Source: Citromicrobium sp. (lineage in GTDB: Bacteria; Pseudomonadota; Alphaproteobacteria; Sphingomonadales; Sphingomonadaceae). Taken from it: a stretch of DNA of 28,471 bases. This document shows, in pieces, positions 9,163 to 17,111 of the stretch (position 1 is the stretch's first letter; each line of letters opens with the position of its first letter). The translations under genes and the position numbers were made by a program. The notes below the pieces were generated by a model. The model saw only the letters and a program-made list of their open reading frames with translations, was not told the DNA's origin and made no database searches. The stretch lies in the NCBI GenBank assembly GCA_003248395.1, contig QFNA01000004.1, forward strand, positions 1-28,471. Direction: 5' to 3'.

Positions 9163-10131
9163 ATGGCAGCCAAGATGTCCTCCATATCCAAGCTCATCCT
9201 GCGGCGGCTGGCGATCGGGGCAGTGACGCTGCTGATCGTATCGGCCATCATCTTCTGGGCAATCGAGCTTTTGCCCGGCGATATCGCGACCGAGGTCCTG
9301 GGTCAGTCCGCAACCCCGGAAACGCTGGCCGCCTTTCGCGAGCGATTCGGCCTGAACGATCCCGCCTTTGTTCGCTACATCCACTGGCTGGGCGGGGCGC
9401 TGACCGGGGACTTGGGGCTATCGATGGCGAACCAGCGCCCCATCTCGCAACTGCTGGGCGACCGGGCCTTCAACACCTTCTTCCTGGCCGGCTATGCCGC
9501 GCTGATCGCCATTCCGCTGGCGGTGGGGCTGGGGATCGTGGCGGCACTTTACCGCGGAGCCTGGCTGGACCGCTTCATCTCCTCCTCGACGCTGGCGGCG
9601 ATCTCGTTCCCCGAATATTTCGTGGCCTATATCCTGATCCTGATCTTCGCAGTCCAACTGCAGTGGTTTCCGAGCCTGGCCGCGGTCACGCCCGGCATGG
9701 ACCTGACAGAGCGGCTGTATGTGACCTTCCTGCCCGCGCTGACGATGGTGCTGATCGTCATGGCGCACATGATGCGGATGACGCGGGCGGCGATTGTTAA
9801 CCTGCTGGCGCTTTCTTATGTCGAGATGGCCCATCTGAAGGGGATCAGGCGCCGCCGGGTGATCGCGGTCCATGCCCTGCCCAATGCCGTCGCTCCGATC
9901 GCCACCGTGATCGCGCTGAACCTTGCCTATCTGATTGTGGGCGTGGTGCTGGTCGAGGTGGTGTTCGTCTACCCGGGCCTGGGCCAGCTTCTGGTGGACA
10001 GCGTTGCCAAGCGCGACATCACCGTCGTGCAGGCCGCCTGCCTCATCTTTGCCGCAACCTATATCCTGCTGAACCTGGCGGCGGACATCATCGGCATGGT
10101 TTCCAACCCGCGCCTGCTGCATCCGAGGTAA
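9163..10131 (+). CDS. ABC transporter permease, DppB/OppB type
   Basis: Inner-membrane permease of a dipeptide/oligopeptide-type (PepT family) importer. The protein shows an N-terminal transmembrane segment (RRLAIGAVTLLIVSAIIFWA), the family block LLPGDIATEVLGQSATPE, several further hydrophobic spans and the cytoplasmic EAA loop YVEMAHLKGIRRRRVI...ALPNAVAP that contacts the ATPase. It ends with VEVVFVYPGLGQLL, typical of DppB. The start is uncertain: the frame is open from 9118, but that would place the operator-like palindrome 9128-9143 inside the gene. ATG 9163 or ATG 9175 is therefore preferred; neither has a strong ribosome site. It is the first gene of a four-gene operon with dppC-like, double-ATPase and M14 genes. 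The binding protein that should serve it lies at 17.1 kb. Confidence 0.9.
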   Translation: MAAKMSSISKLILRRLAIGAVTLLIVSAIIFWAIELLPGDIATEVLGQSATPETLAAFRERFGLNDPAFVRYIHWLGGALTGDLGLSMANQRPISQLLGDRAFNTFFLAGYAALIAIPLAVGLGIVAALYRGAWLDRFISSSTLAAISFPEYFVAYILILIFAVQLQWFPSLAAVTPGMDLTERLYVTFLPALTMVLIVMAHMMRMTRAAIVNLLALSYVEMAHLKGIRRRRVIAVHALPNAVAPIATVIALNLAYLIVGVVLVEVVFVYPGLGQLLVDSVAKRDITVVQAACLIFAATYILLNLAADIIGMVSNPRLLHPR

Positions 10132-10135
10132 GCCC

Positions 10136-10993
10136 GTGACGCGTTATCTGTCCCTTCTGCGCACCGCACCCTTTTCGGCCAAGCTCGCGATGGCGCTGAT
10201 TGCAGTCTATGCCGTCACCGCCCTGTTCGCCCCTTGGCTTGCGCCCTATCCCGAAGCCCAAATCGTCGGCCCGAAATACCTGCCTTGGGCCACGCCGCAC
10301 TGGCTGGGGACCGATGCCCTGGGGCGGGACGTGCTGTCGCGGCTGATCTACGGGGCGCGCAACACCGTGGGCGTCGCGCTGGTGACGACGATGCTGGCCT
10401 TCCTGCTGGGCACGACGACAGGGCTTCTGGCCGCCACGGTGGGGGGCTGGTTCGACACCATCAACTCGCGCGTGGTGGACGTGCTGATGGCAATTCCTTC
10501 GCTGATCTTCGCGCTGCTGATCCTGACGATCACCGGCACATCGGTTGTCGCGCTGGTGCTGGTCATCGCGGTGCTGGACAGCACCCGCGTGTTCCGGCTG
10601 TCACGGGCGGTGGCGCAGGGCATCCTGACCATGGACTACATCGAGGTCGCGCGGATGCGGGGCGAGGGCTTGGGCTGGATCATCCGGCGCGAGGTGTTTC
10701 CCAACGCGGCCGCTCCCCTGATCGCTGAGTTCGGGCTGCGCTTCTGCTTCGTCTTCCTGTTCATCTCGGCGCTGAGCTTCCTCGGTCTCGGATTGCAGCC
10801 GCCGACGGCAGACTGGGGCTCGATGGTGCGCGAAAGCGCCAAGCTGATCTCGTTTGCCAATTTCTCAAGCTGGCAGGCGGCGACATTCGGGCTGGCGCCG
10901 CTACTGCCGGCCGGGGCCATTGCCCTACTTACAGTGGCAGTGAACATGGTAGTGGATTGGGTGCTGCATGTTTCCAGCGGGTTGAAGGACTAA
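10136..10993 (+). CDS. ABC transporter permease, DppC/OppC type
   Basis: Second permease of the importer, 285 residues, starting at GTG 10136 four bases after the preceding stop, with GAGG upstream. The N-terminal segment is followed by PHWLGTDALGRDVLSRLIYGARNT, the signature of DppC-type subunits. Several transmembrane spans follow, then the EAA loop YIEVARMRGEGLGWIIRREVFPNAAAPL and the C-terminal block FLGLGLQPPTADWGSMV. It pairs with the DppB-like protein to form the channel. The spacing shows co-translation within the operon. Confidence 0.92.
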   Translation: MTRYLSLLRTAPFSAKLAMALIAVYAVTALFAPWLAPYPEAQIVGPKYLPWATPHWLGTDALGRDVLSRLIYGARNTVGVALVTTMLAFLLGTTTGLLAATVGGWFDTINSRVVDVLMAIPSLIFALLILTITGTSVVALVLVIAVLDSTRVFRLSRAVAQGILTMDYIEVARMRGEGLGWIIRREVFPNAAAPLIAEFGLRFCFVFLFISALSFLGLGLQPPTADWGSMVRESAKLISFANFSSWQAATFGLAPLLPAGAIALLTVAVNMVVDWVLHVSSGLKD

Positions 10994-10997
10994 GACC

Positions 10998-12653
10998 ATG
11001 GACGGACTTCTGAAGATCCGGGACCTGAGGATCGAGGGGCGCGCCCAGGACGGCTGGAGCGAGATCGTCAAGGGCGTGGACCTGACCATTGCCAAGGGGG
11101 AAGTCGTGGGCCTGATCGGCGAAAGCGGCGCCGGCAAGTCGACGCTGGGGCTGGCTGCCATGGGCTATGTCAAGCCGGGCCTGCGGATCGCGGGCGGCTC
11201 GATCCGCTTCGATGGGCAGGAACTGGTGGGCGCCCCGGAATCGGCTCTGCGCAGGTTGCGCGGGCGGCGCATCGCGTATGTCGCGCAGTCCTCGGCCGCC
11301 GCCTTCAACCCGGCCTGGCGGCTGATCGATCAGCATTGCGAAGCGCCGGTGCAGCATCGCGTCATGCCGCGCGCGCAGGCGCAGGCCGAGGCGGTCAGGC
11401 TTTACCGTGAGATGCGCCTGCCCGAGCCCGAGCTGATCGGCTTCCGCTATCCGCACCAGGTCTCGGGCGGGCAGTTGCAGCGGGCGATGACGGCGATGGC
11501 GATGGCCTGCCGGCCCGACCTCATCATCTTCGACGAACCGACCACCGCGCTGGACGTGACCACCCAGATCGAGGTGCTCGCTGCCATCCGCGACGCGGTG
11601 CGCGATCACGACACCGCCGCGATCTACATCACCCACGATCTGGCCGTGGTCGCGCAGATGGCCGACCGGGTGAAGGTGCTGCTGAAGGGGACCGAGGTCG
11701 AAGAGGCCCCAACGCGCGAGATGCTGGCCCATCCGCGCGAGAACTATACCCGCTCACTCTGGGCCGTGCGCGAGTTCCGCCCGAGCCCGCGCCCGCTGTC
11801 CACGGATCCCGAGCCGATACTGAGGGTCGAGAATGTCTCGGCAAGCTATGGCGAGTTGCAGGTGCTGCAGGACGTGTCATTCAGCGTGCCGCGCGGGCGG
11901 ACCGTCGCGGTGGTGGGCGAAAGCGGCTCGGGCAAATCGACAACTGCGCGGGTCATCATGGGGCTGCTTGCGCCGACCGAGGGCCGCGTCGTCTTTGAGG
12001 GCCAGCCCTTGGTCACGAAAAGCCGCCAACGCCCGCGCGACCTGCAGCGGCGAGTGCAGATGATCCACCAGATGGCCGATACCGCGCTGAATCCGTGGCA
12101 CCGGGTCCGCGACGTGATTGGGCGTCCGCTGGAATTCTTCCTGGGCATGCGGGGCGCCAAGAAGGAGGCGCGCATCCGGGAGTTGTTGGAGGAAATCGAG
12201 CTTGAGCCGGCGCAGTTCATCGACCGGCTGCCGGGCGAGCTTTCGGGTGGGCAGAAGCAGCGCCTGTGCATCGCCCGCGCGCTGGCGGCCAACCCCGACT
12301 TCATCATCTGCGACGAGGTGACGAGCGCGCTGGACCAGATCGTCGCCGAAGGCATCCTGCGCCTCTTGGACCGGTTGCAGCGCGACAAGGGGCTGAGCTA
12401 TCTGTTCATCACCCACGACCTTGCGACCGTCCGGTCCATCGCCGACGAGGTGGTGGTGATGCAGAAGGGCAAGGTGGTCGAACAGGGCCCCAAGGACCGG
12501 ATGTTCGCCCCGCCCCACCATCCCTATACCGAGCTGCTGCTGTCCTCGGTGCCGGAAATGGACCCGGACTGGCTGACCCGGCTGCTGGAACAACGGCGCC
12601 ACAGTGCAGCCGGCGGAAGCGAGGGCGAAGGCGCAAGGGGGAACGCCGCATGA
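10998..12653 (+). CDS. ABC transporter ATPase, two nucleotide-binding domains in one chain (DppD-DppF type fusion)
   Basis: A 551-residue energising subunit with two complete ATPase domains. The first has Walker A GESGAGKST (41-49), signature VSGGQLQRA (about 154) and Walker B LIIFDEPTTALD. The second has Walker A GESGSGKST (about 308-316), signature LSGGQKQRL (about 414) and FIICDEVTSALD. Both have the H-loop (YITHDLA / FITHDLA). One chain therefore replaces the separate DppD and DppF subunits, a common arrangement in alphaproteobacterial peptide/opine-type importers. GAAGGA precedes the ATG. Its stop overlaps the start of the deacylase gene (ATGA), linking uptake to hydrolysis of the imported substrate. 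Confidence 0.95.
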   Translation: MDGLLKIRDLRIEGRAQDGWSEIVKGVDLTIAKGEVVGLIGESGAGKSTLGLAAMGYVKPGLRIAGGSIRFDGQELVGAPESALRRLRGRRIAYVAQSSAAAFNPAWRLIDQHCEAPVQHRVMPRAQAQAEAVRLYREMRLPEPELIGFRYPHQVSGGQLQRAMTAMAMACRPDLIIFDEPTTALDVTTQIEVLAAIRDAVRDHDTAAIYITHDLAVVAQMADRVKVLLKGTEVEEAPTREMLAHPRENYTRSLWAVREFRPSPRPLSTDPEPILRVENVSASYGELQVLQDVSFSVPRGRTVAVVGESGSGKSTTARVIMGLLAPTEGRVVFEGQPLVTKSRQRPRDLQRRVQMIHQMADTALNPWHRVRDVIGRPLEFFLGMRGAKKEARIRELLEEIELEPAQFIDRLPGELSGGQKQRLCIARALAANPDFIICDEVTSALDQIVAEGILRLLDRLQRDKGLSYLFITHDLATVRSIADEVVVMQKGKVVEQGPKDRMFAPPHHPYTELLLSSVPEMDPDWLTRLLEQRRHSAAGGSEGEGARGNAA

Positions 12654-13693
12654 TCCGATACGACACCGTTGCCTGCGCGCTGGACCTGGACGCGCCGGGC
12701 AAGTCCTGGGACTGGGTGGAACTGGACCATTCCGATAACGACCGGGATTATTCCGCGATCCGCAGCCCCCTGGGCGTGATCCGTGGCGGTGCCGGCCCCG
12801 TCGCACTGATCACGGGCGGCAACCATGGCGACGAATACGAGGGGCAGATCATCGCCCGGCGCCTGTTCGAGATGCTGGAACTCGCCGATGTCCCCGGCGG
12901 CCTGATCCTGATGCCTGCGCTGAACATGCCGGCGGTCTTGGCCGCGCGGCGGGTTTCACCGCTGGACCAGGGCAACATGAACCGTTCCTTTCCGGGCGCG
13001 ACGGGGGCGGGACCGACGCGGGCGCTGGCGGGCTTCGTCACCGCCCATCTGATGCCGCGCGCGGAGCTGGTGATCGACCTCCATTCGGGGGGAACGAACG
13101 CCGATTACATCGACTGCGCCTATCTGACACTGACCGGCGACGCAGAGACGGACCGCCGCAACCGGACGCTGGCCGAAACCTTCGGCCTGCCCTGGACGGT
13201 CGTGGTCCCGCCCGGCAACACCGGAGGGGATCTCGATTCCGCCGCCCAGGCGGCCGGTTGCGCGATGTTTTCCTGTGAACTCGGGGGCGGGGGGCGGGTG
13301 TCGCGCGCCTCGCTGGACGCGGGCTGGCAAGGGGTGCTGCGGCTGCTGGCGGCCCAGGGCGTGATCGGCGCCGAGGCCGCGCGCAGGCTGGGCGCCGGAA
13401 CAGCGCCGCCGACGCGCTTTGCCGATCTGGGCGCAGGCAGTGGCCATGTGACGGTGATGCGCCACGCGCTGGCCGAGCCGCTGGTCGCTCTGGGGGACCG
13501 GGTCGTGGATGGACAGCCGCTGGCGATCCTGCGCGACCTTTTCGACCTGGACCTGCCGCCGCAGGAACTGGCCGCCCCGGTCGCGGGCGTGATCCTGGTC
13601 GCGCGGCGCAACGCGCTGGTCCGGCCGGGAGACCACCTGTTCACCGTCGGGCCGGAACTGGACGCGGCGGCGGTCGAACGGATGCCGGGCTGA
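12650..13693 (+). CDS. M14-type zinc deacylase (succinylglutamate desuccinylase/aspartoacylase family, DoeB-like)
   Basis: A 347-residue cytoplasmic hydrolase of the AstE/AspA branch of M14 zinc carboxypeptidases. Zinc ligands are visible in ITGGNHGDEYEG (His59, Glu62) and LVIDLHSGG (His146). The substrate-carboxylate arginine motif GNMNRSFPG (about 109-117) and the C-terminal barrel-sandwich domain (LVALGDRVVDGQPLAILRD) are present. The closest recalled relatives are N-acetyl-diaminobutyrate deacetylases (DoeB) of ectoine degradation. No ectoine genes are here, and its operon with a dipeptide-type importer under a HutC-like operator points to an N-acyl amino acid, plausibly an N-acyl-histidine. 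That substrate is inference. The start was chosen at the ATGA overlap; the open frame further upstream is a shadow of the ATPase gene. Confidence 0.85.
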   Translation: MIRYDTVACALDLDAPGKSWDWVELDHSDNDRDYSAIRSPLGVIRGGAGPVALITGGNHGDEYEGQIIARRLFEMLELADVPGGLILMPALNMPAVLAARRVSPLDQGNMNRSFPGATGAGPTRALAGFVTAHLMPRAELVIDLHSGGTNADYIDCAYLTLTGDAETDRRNRTLAETFGLPWTVVVPPGNTGGDLDSAAQAAGCAMFSCELGGGGRVSRASLDAGWQGVLRLLAAQGVIGAEAARRLGAGTAPPTRFADLGAGSGHVTVMRHALAEPLVALGDRVVDGQPLAILRDLFDLDLPPQELAAPVAGVILVARRNALVRPGDHLFTVGPELDAAAVERMPG

Positions 13694-13714
13694 CGGATCG
13701 GCCCGGCTCCCTTC

Positions 13715-14887
13715 TCATATTTCCAGCACCACCCGGCCGACGGGGCGCGAACAGCAGATCAGCACCTGCCCTGCGGGCGGCGGGTCCAGGGGTTCGCTGG
13801 TGTATTCCACCGCGCCCTCGCGGATCGTGCAGCGGCAGGTGTTGCAGATCCCCTCGCGGCAACTGAACTCGGGGGTCAGTCCTGCGGCCTCGGCCAGTTC
13901 GAGGATGGACCCCGCGGCGGCGTCCCATGCGGCGGTGACACCCGCGCGGGCAAAGACCACCTGATCGCCCTCGACTGCTGCGGCTGGGACGGCAGCCTGC
14001 GGGGCCGAGGACAGGCGCGGCGGCGCTTCGGGAACGGCGCGGGCGTCGGGGTCGGTCAGGAACTCCAGCCTCGCCAGCGATTTCGGCGCATGGGCGGGGA
14101 CATGGGTAGCGGGCCTGACGCGCAGCGCCTCGGGTTCGGCCGCCAGCACCGCCAGCGAGCCACCCTTGCCGAAGAACTCATAGGCGATGCGCTCGGGCGC
14201 GATACCCAGGCCCGTCAGCAGCCGCCACATCGCCACCATGAAGGGCGTCGGCCCGCACAGATAGACCTGATAGTCGTCCAGCGGCAGCAGAGACTGCAGC
14301 AAGGCCCGGTCCACCACGCCTTCGGCGTCGAACCGGCCGGTGGCGCGGTCCGCGTCCGTGGGAGTGCGATAGACGTGGCGCACCGTGATGCGCCCCTCGG
14401 AAGCCGCCGCGAGCGCCGCGACCTCGTCCCGCATCGCATGGACGTCGCCGTTCTCGGAGGCGTGGACGAAGAAGGCGCGCCGGTCGGTCGCCGCCAGCCG
14501 GTGCAGCATCGACAGCAGCGGCGTCACCCCCACCCCGCCCGCCACCAGCAGGACCGGGCGGGTGCTGTCCTCGTCTAGGTGGAAGGCGCCGCGGGGGGCG
14601 GCGATCTCGATCTCGTCGCCTTCCGCCACGCGGTCGTGCAGCCAGACGGAACCCAGCGACTCGCGCTTGACGGTGATGCGGTGAAAGTCGGGCGCATCCA
14701 CCGCGCAGGACAGCGAATAGGTCCGCAGCACCGTCCCGCCCTCGGCCGGGACGCGCAGGGTCAGGTATTGCCCCGGCCGCGCCTCCCACAGCGGCCCGCC
14801 GTCGGCAGGCGCCAGGTGGAACGAGGTGATAACGCTGCTTTCCGGCACCTTGCGGACCACCCGGAAACGGCGGAAGGCCTCGGCCAT
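13715..14887 (-). CDS. Oxygenase reductase: FAD/NAD(P) domains plus C-terminal [2Fe-2S] ferredoxin
   Basis: A 390-residue electron-transfer partner for the Rieske oxygenase encoded directly upstream. The order is a flavin domain with RTYSLS (about 55-60), an NAD(P) domain with LLVAGGVGVTPLLSMLHRL (about 112-130) and YLCGPTPFM (about 210), a linker (about 260-310), then a plant-type ferredoxin domain with Cys343, Cys348, Cys351 and Cys378 or Cys379 (CREGICNTCRC ... ICC). It would take electrons from NAD(P)H and pass them to the oxygenase. Its ATG lies 2 bases after the oxygenase stop, so the two genes are co-translated. It converges on the M14 gene with 21 bases between the stops. Confidence 0.93.
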   Translation of the reverse strand: MAEAFRRFRVVRKVPESSVITSFHLAPADGGPLWEARPGQYLTLRVPAEGGTVLRTYSLSCAVDAPDFHRITVKRESLGSVWLHDRVAEGDEIEIAAPRGAFHLDEDSTRPVLLVAGGVGVTPLLSMLHRLAATDRRAFFVHASENGDVHAMRDEVAALAAASEGRITVRHVYRTPTDADRATGRFDAEGVVDRALLQSLLPLDDYQVYLCGPTPFMVAMWRLLTGLGIAPERIAYEFFGKGGSLAVLAAEPEALRVRPATHVPAHAPKSLARLEFLTDPDARAVPEAPPRLSSAPQAAVPAAAVEGDQVVFARAGVTAAWDAAAGSILELAEAAGLTPEFSCREGICNTCRCTIREGAVEYTSEPLDPPPAGQVLICCSRPVGRVVLEI

Positions 14888-14889
14888 CG

Positions 14890-15930
14890 TCAGGCTCTCA
14901 TCTTTTCATCGACCATCTGCTCTTCGGCGATCATCGCCTCGAGCTGGCGGCGGAAGCGCAGCTGGCCCGCGTCGATCGACAGGTCGATATGGGGCGAAGT
15001 CTTGTGGGTCATGCCGACCTGGACTTCCTCCAGCACGGCCTTGTCCTCGGAAAAGGCGTTGCGGACGTCGTGGGCCATCATCTTCGACAATTCGGCGTCC
15101 TGCGGGCGGACGTTGCGCAGCTGGAACCAGTAATAGCGCGTCTCGCGCTCGTTCACGGGGGTCATGAAGTTGTAGCTGTCCATGACGAAGGTCCGCTCGT
15201 CCAGCGTGCCGTCCGGCCCGCCGGTGCCCGCGGGGGTGAAGACCGCGCGGATCAGCGCGTGGGCCGGATAGCGCACCTCGTAATGCTGCAGGCGGTCGCA
15301 GTTGCCGTCGAACTCGACGATCTTCTTGTAGAAGGGGGCCGGCTCGACGTTCATCATCCAGCGGTGGACGATGACGCCATTGTCCGTGCGCGTCACCTTC
15401 AGCGGCGTGTCCTTGGTCGCGGCTTGAGCAAAGCTGCCTTCATGGACCCAAGCGACGTGGGTGGGGTCCAGAAGGTTGTCGCACATCAGAAGGTAGTTGC
15501 AGGCCAGCTCCATCGCGTCGCCCGAGTTGATGCCCCAGTCGGGGCTGTCGAAGTTGGGGATGTCGATGATGTCGTCGGCATCGGCGATGGCCGCGTTGCC
15601 CATCCAGATCCAGACCAGGCCGTATTTTTCGTGGATCGGATAGGGGCGGACCTTGGCGGCGGAAGGAATGCGGCCCCCGCCGGGCGCCCAGACACATTGC
15701 CCCGCGCAGTCGAAGGTCAGTCCGTGATAGCCGCATTCCACGTTGTCGCCCTTGATGCGGCCCTTGGACAGCGGCAGCTTGCGATGGGGGCAGGCGTCCT
15801 CCAGCGCGATCACCTCGCCCTGACTGTTGCGGAAGACGCAGATCTTTTCGCCCAGCAGGACAACCTGCTTGAGGCTGGCGTCGATCTCGTGGCTCCAGGC
15901 GGCGACATACCAGGCGTTCTTCAGAAACAC
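14890..15930 (-). CDS. Rieske non-haem iron oxygenase, VanA-type (probable demethylase)
   Basis: A 346-residue oxygenase. The N-terminal Rieske [2Fe-2S] site is Cys47-x-His49 ... Cys66-x2-His69 (DACPHR, VECGYHG). The mononuclear-iron site follows as DNLLDPTHVAWVHEGSF, with His158 and His163. Length, the N-terminal NAWYVAAWSHEI start and a single oxygenase subunit match the VanA group, which includes O- and N-demethylases (vanillate, dicamba, methylxanthines). Paired with the reductase it could remove a methyl group as formaldehyde. The gene starts with GTG at 15930, with GAAAGGG upstream, and a HutC-like palindrome lies 31 bases before it. This suggests a histidine-related substrate, for example an N-methyl-histidine; that is inference, and ring hydroxylation is an alternative. 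Confidence 0.88.
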   Translation of the reverse strand: MFLKNAWYVAAWSHEIDASLKQVVLLGEKICVFRNSQGEVIALEDACPHRKLPLSKGRIKGDNVECGYHGLTFDCAGQCVWAPGGGRIPSAAKVRPYPIHEKYGLVWIWMGNAAIADADDIIDIPNFDSPDWGINSGDAMELACNYLLMCDNLLDPTHVAWVHEGSFAQAATKDTPLKVTRTDNGVIVHRWMMNVEPAPFYKKIVEFDGNCDRLQHYEVRYPAHALIRAVFTPAGTGGPDGTLDERTFVMDSYNFMTPVNERETRYYWFQLRNVRPQDAELSKMMAHDVRNAFSEDKAVLEEVQVGMTHKTSPHIDLSIDAGQLRFRRQLEAMIAEEQMVDEKMRA

Positions 15931-15960
15931 GGCGGCACCCTTTCGTGGCTGAGTTGCTGC

Positions 15961-15976
15961 TTATGTATAGCCAAAA
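15961..15976. promoter_or_regulatory. Candidate HutC operator, site 3 (Rieske operon)
   Basis: TTATGTATAGCCAAAA matches the ideal 16-bp palindrome at 13 of 16 positions. The left arm TTATGT and the core GT-N-TA are kept and the right arm is degenerate. It lies in the 82-base gap between lysR and the Rieske gene. On the minus strand it reads GGCTATACATAA, which could overlap a -10 for the oxygenase gene. Confidence 0.55.
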
Positions 15977-16012
15977 CCACGCCGCAACAGCGCAGAAGAA
16001 GCGCCTGATTGT

Positions 16013-16942
16013 TTAGCTGGACTTAACGTTTTCACCCCGCAGGGCCTTGGTCTCAAGCATCATCCAGTCCAAGAACTTGCGCGCGGGCACCCGGCCCAGG
16101 GTCATCGGACCCCAGCAGATCACGTAAGGATCGGGCATCTGCAGCCTTCTGTCCGAAAGCCGCAGCAGCCGGCCCGATTGCAGGTCCGAGGCGACGAAGG
16201 AAGCCTGCGCCAGAACCGCCCCCTGCCCGGCTGCCGCCGCCTCCAGCGCAAGGCCGGACAGCGAATGGACGGCGACAGGGCGGACCGGGCCTGGAGAGAC
16301 GCCCTCGGCGGCGAACCAGTTGCCCCATCGTGGCACCGCCGAATAGGCAAGGCCCCAGTCGATATCGATCAGCGGCAGGCGAGCCAGCGAGGCGGGGTCG
16401 CGGGCCTCGGGATGGCGCTCCAGATATTCGGGCGAGCAGACCGGAAAGCAGTGGTCGGTGAACAGCACGCGGGAATGCGCGTAAGGCTGGGCCGCTTTCC
16501 CATAGGTCAGGCGAAAGCTCTGTTCCAGCGTTCGGGGGTCGGATTCCTGATGGGTCGCCACGATACGAATCGGGACTTCGCCCGCTGCCGCCCGGAACCT
16601 GTGAAGGATCGGGCTGAGCCATTTCTGCAGCAGCGTCGGCAGGCCTGATATCGTCAGCTCGCCGTTCAGCCGGTGACTGGCAATATAGTCCTGCGCCAGA
16701 AGCAGGCGGTCGAACCCTTGCGATATCAGGTCGTGATAGGACCGCGCCGCCGGGGTCAGCATGGCCCGGCGGCCGTCCTTGACGAACAGCGGCAGACCCA
16801 CGTGCGACTCCAGCAGCTTGAGTTGCTGGCTGATCGCGCCCGGGGTGACCCCCAGTGCCCGCGCGGCGCTGTTGACCGAGCCCAGCCTGCCGAAAGCCTC
16901 GAACGCCTGTAGCGCGCGCAGCGGCGGAAGCGCCGTATTCAC
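16013..16942 (-). CDS. LysR-family transcriptional regulator (GcvA-like)
   Basis: A 309-residue regulator. The N-terminal helix-turn-helix is PLRALQAFEAFGRLGSVNSAARALGVTPGAISQQLKLLE (about 5-45), followed by GLPLFVKDGRRAMLTPAARSY, as in GcvA-type LysR proteins. The C-terminal ligand domain includes LTISGLPTLLQKWLSPIL and VCSPEYLERHPEA. The start was set at GTG 16942, with GAGGAG upstream; it gives a standard LysR N-terminus, and the frame is open to 16999 only by chance. It is divergent from the binding-protein operon and co-directional with the Rieske genes. A LysR-type box lies 38 bases upstream, so autoregulation is likely. It may give these genes a second, substrate-specific control besides HutC. 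Confidence 0.92.
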   Translation of the reverse strand: MNTALPPLRALQAFEAFGRLGSVNSAARALGVTPGAISQQLKLLESHVGLPLFVKDGRRAMLTPAARSYHDLISQGFDRLLLAQDYIASHRLNGELTISGLPTLLQKWLSPILHRFRAAAGEVPIRIVATHQESDPRTLEQSFRLTYGKAAQPYAHSRVLFTDHCFPVCSPEYLERHPEARDPASLARLPLIDIDWGLAYSAVPRWGNWFAAEGVSPGPVRPVAVHSLSGLALEAAAAGQGAVLAQASFVASDLQSGRLLRLSDRRLQMPDPYVICWGPMTLGRVPARKFLDWMMLETKALRGENVKSS

Positions 16943-16980
16943 GTGATCCGTTCTCCTCTGTTCCGGCGCACAGTTTAGCA

Positions 16981-16993
16981 TATCTGACAGATA
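16981..16993. promoter_or_regulatory. LysR-type binding box
   Basis: TATCTG-A-CAGATA is a perfect 13-bp inverted repeat with exactly the T-N11-A form expected of LysR-type regulators. It lies in the 169-base gap between lysR and the divergent binding-protein gene, 38 bases upstream of the lysR start and about 45 bases from HutC site 4. Confidence 0.6.
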
Positions 16994-17038
16994 GGCCAAC
17001 CAAACTGATTTGTGGGGTCCATCATATGGCCGTAGTTC

Positions 17039-17054
17039 TTAAGTCTAGACATAA
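17039..17054. promoter_or_regulatory. HutC operator, site 4 (binding-protein operon)
   Basis: TTAAGTCTAGACATAA matches the ideal palindrome at 15 of 16 positions and contains an exact GT-N-TA-N-AC core (GTCTAGAC), the best core of the four sites. It lies 57 bases before the ATG of the solute-binding protein. As at site 1, the right arm runs into a CATAAA -10-like hexamer and is followed by ATGCCGCC. Confidence 0.75.
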
Positions 17055-17111
17055 AATGCCGCCACCGCCTTGCCGGCCCGGGCGTCTTCACCACAGGGAG
17101 CACGAAACACG

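Noticed and set aside
12650..13693. The M14 enzyme as a second N-formylglutamate deformylase.
   Set aside because: HutG already covers that step, and the sequence follows the AstE/DoeB branch rather than the formylglutamate hydrolase family.
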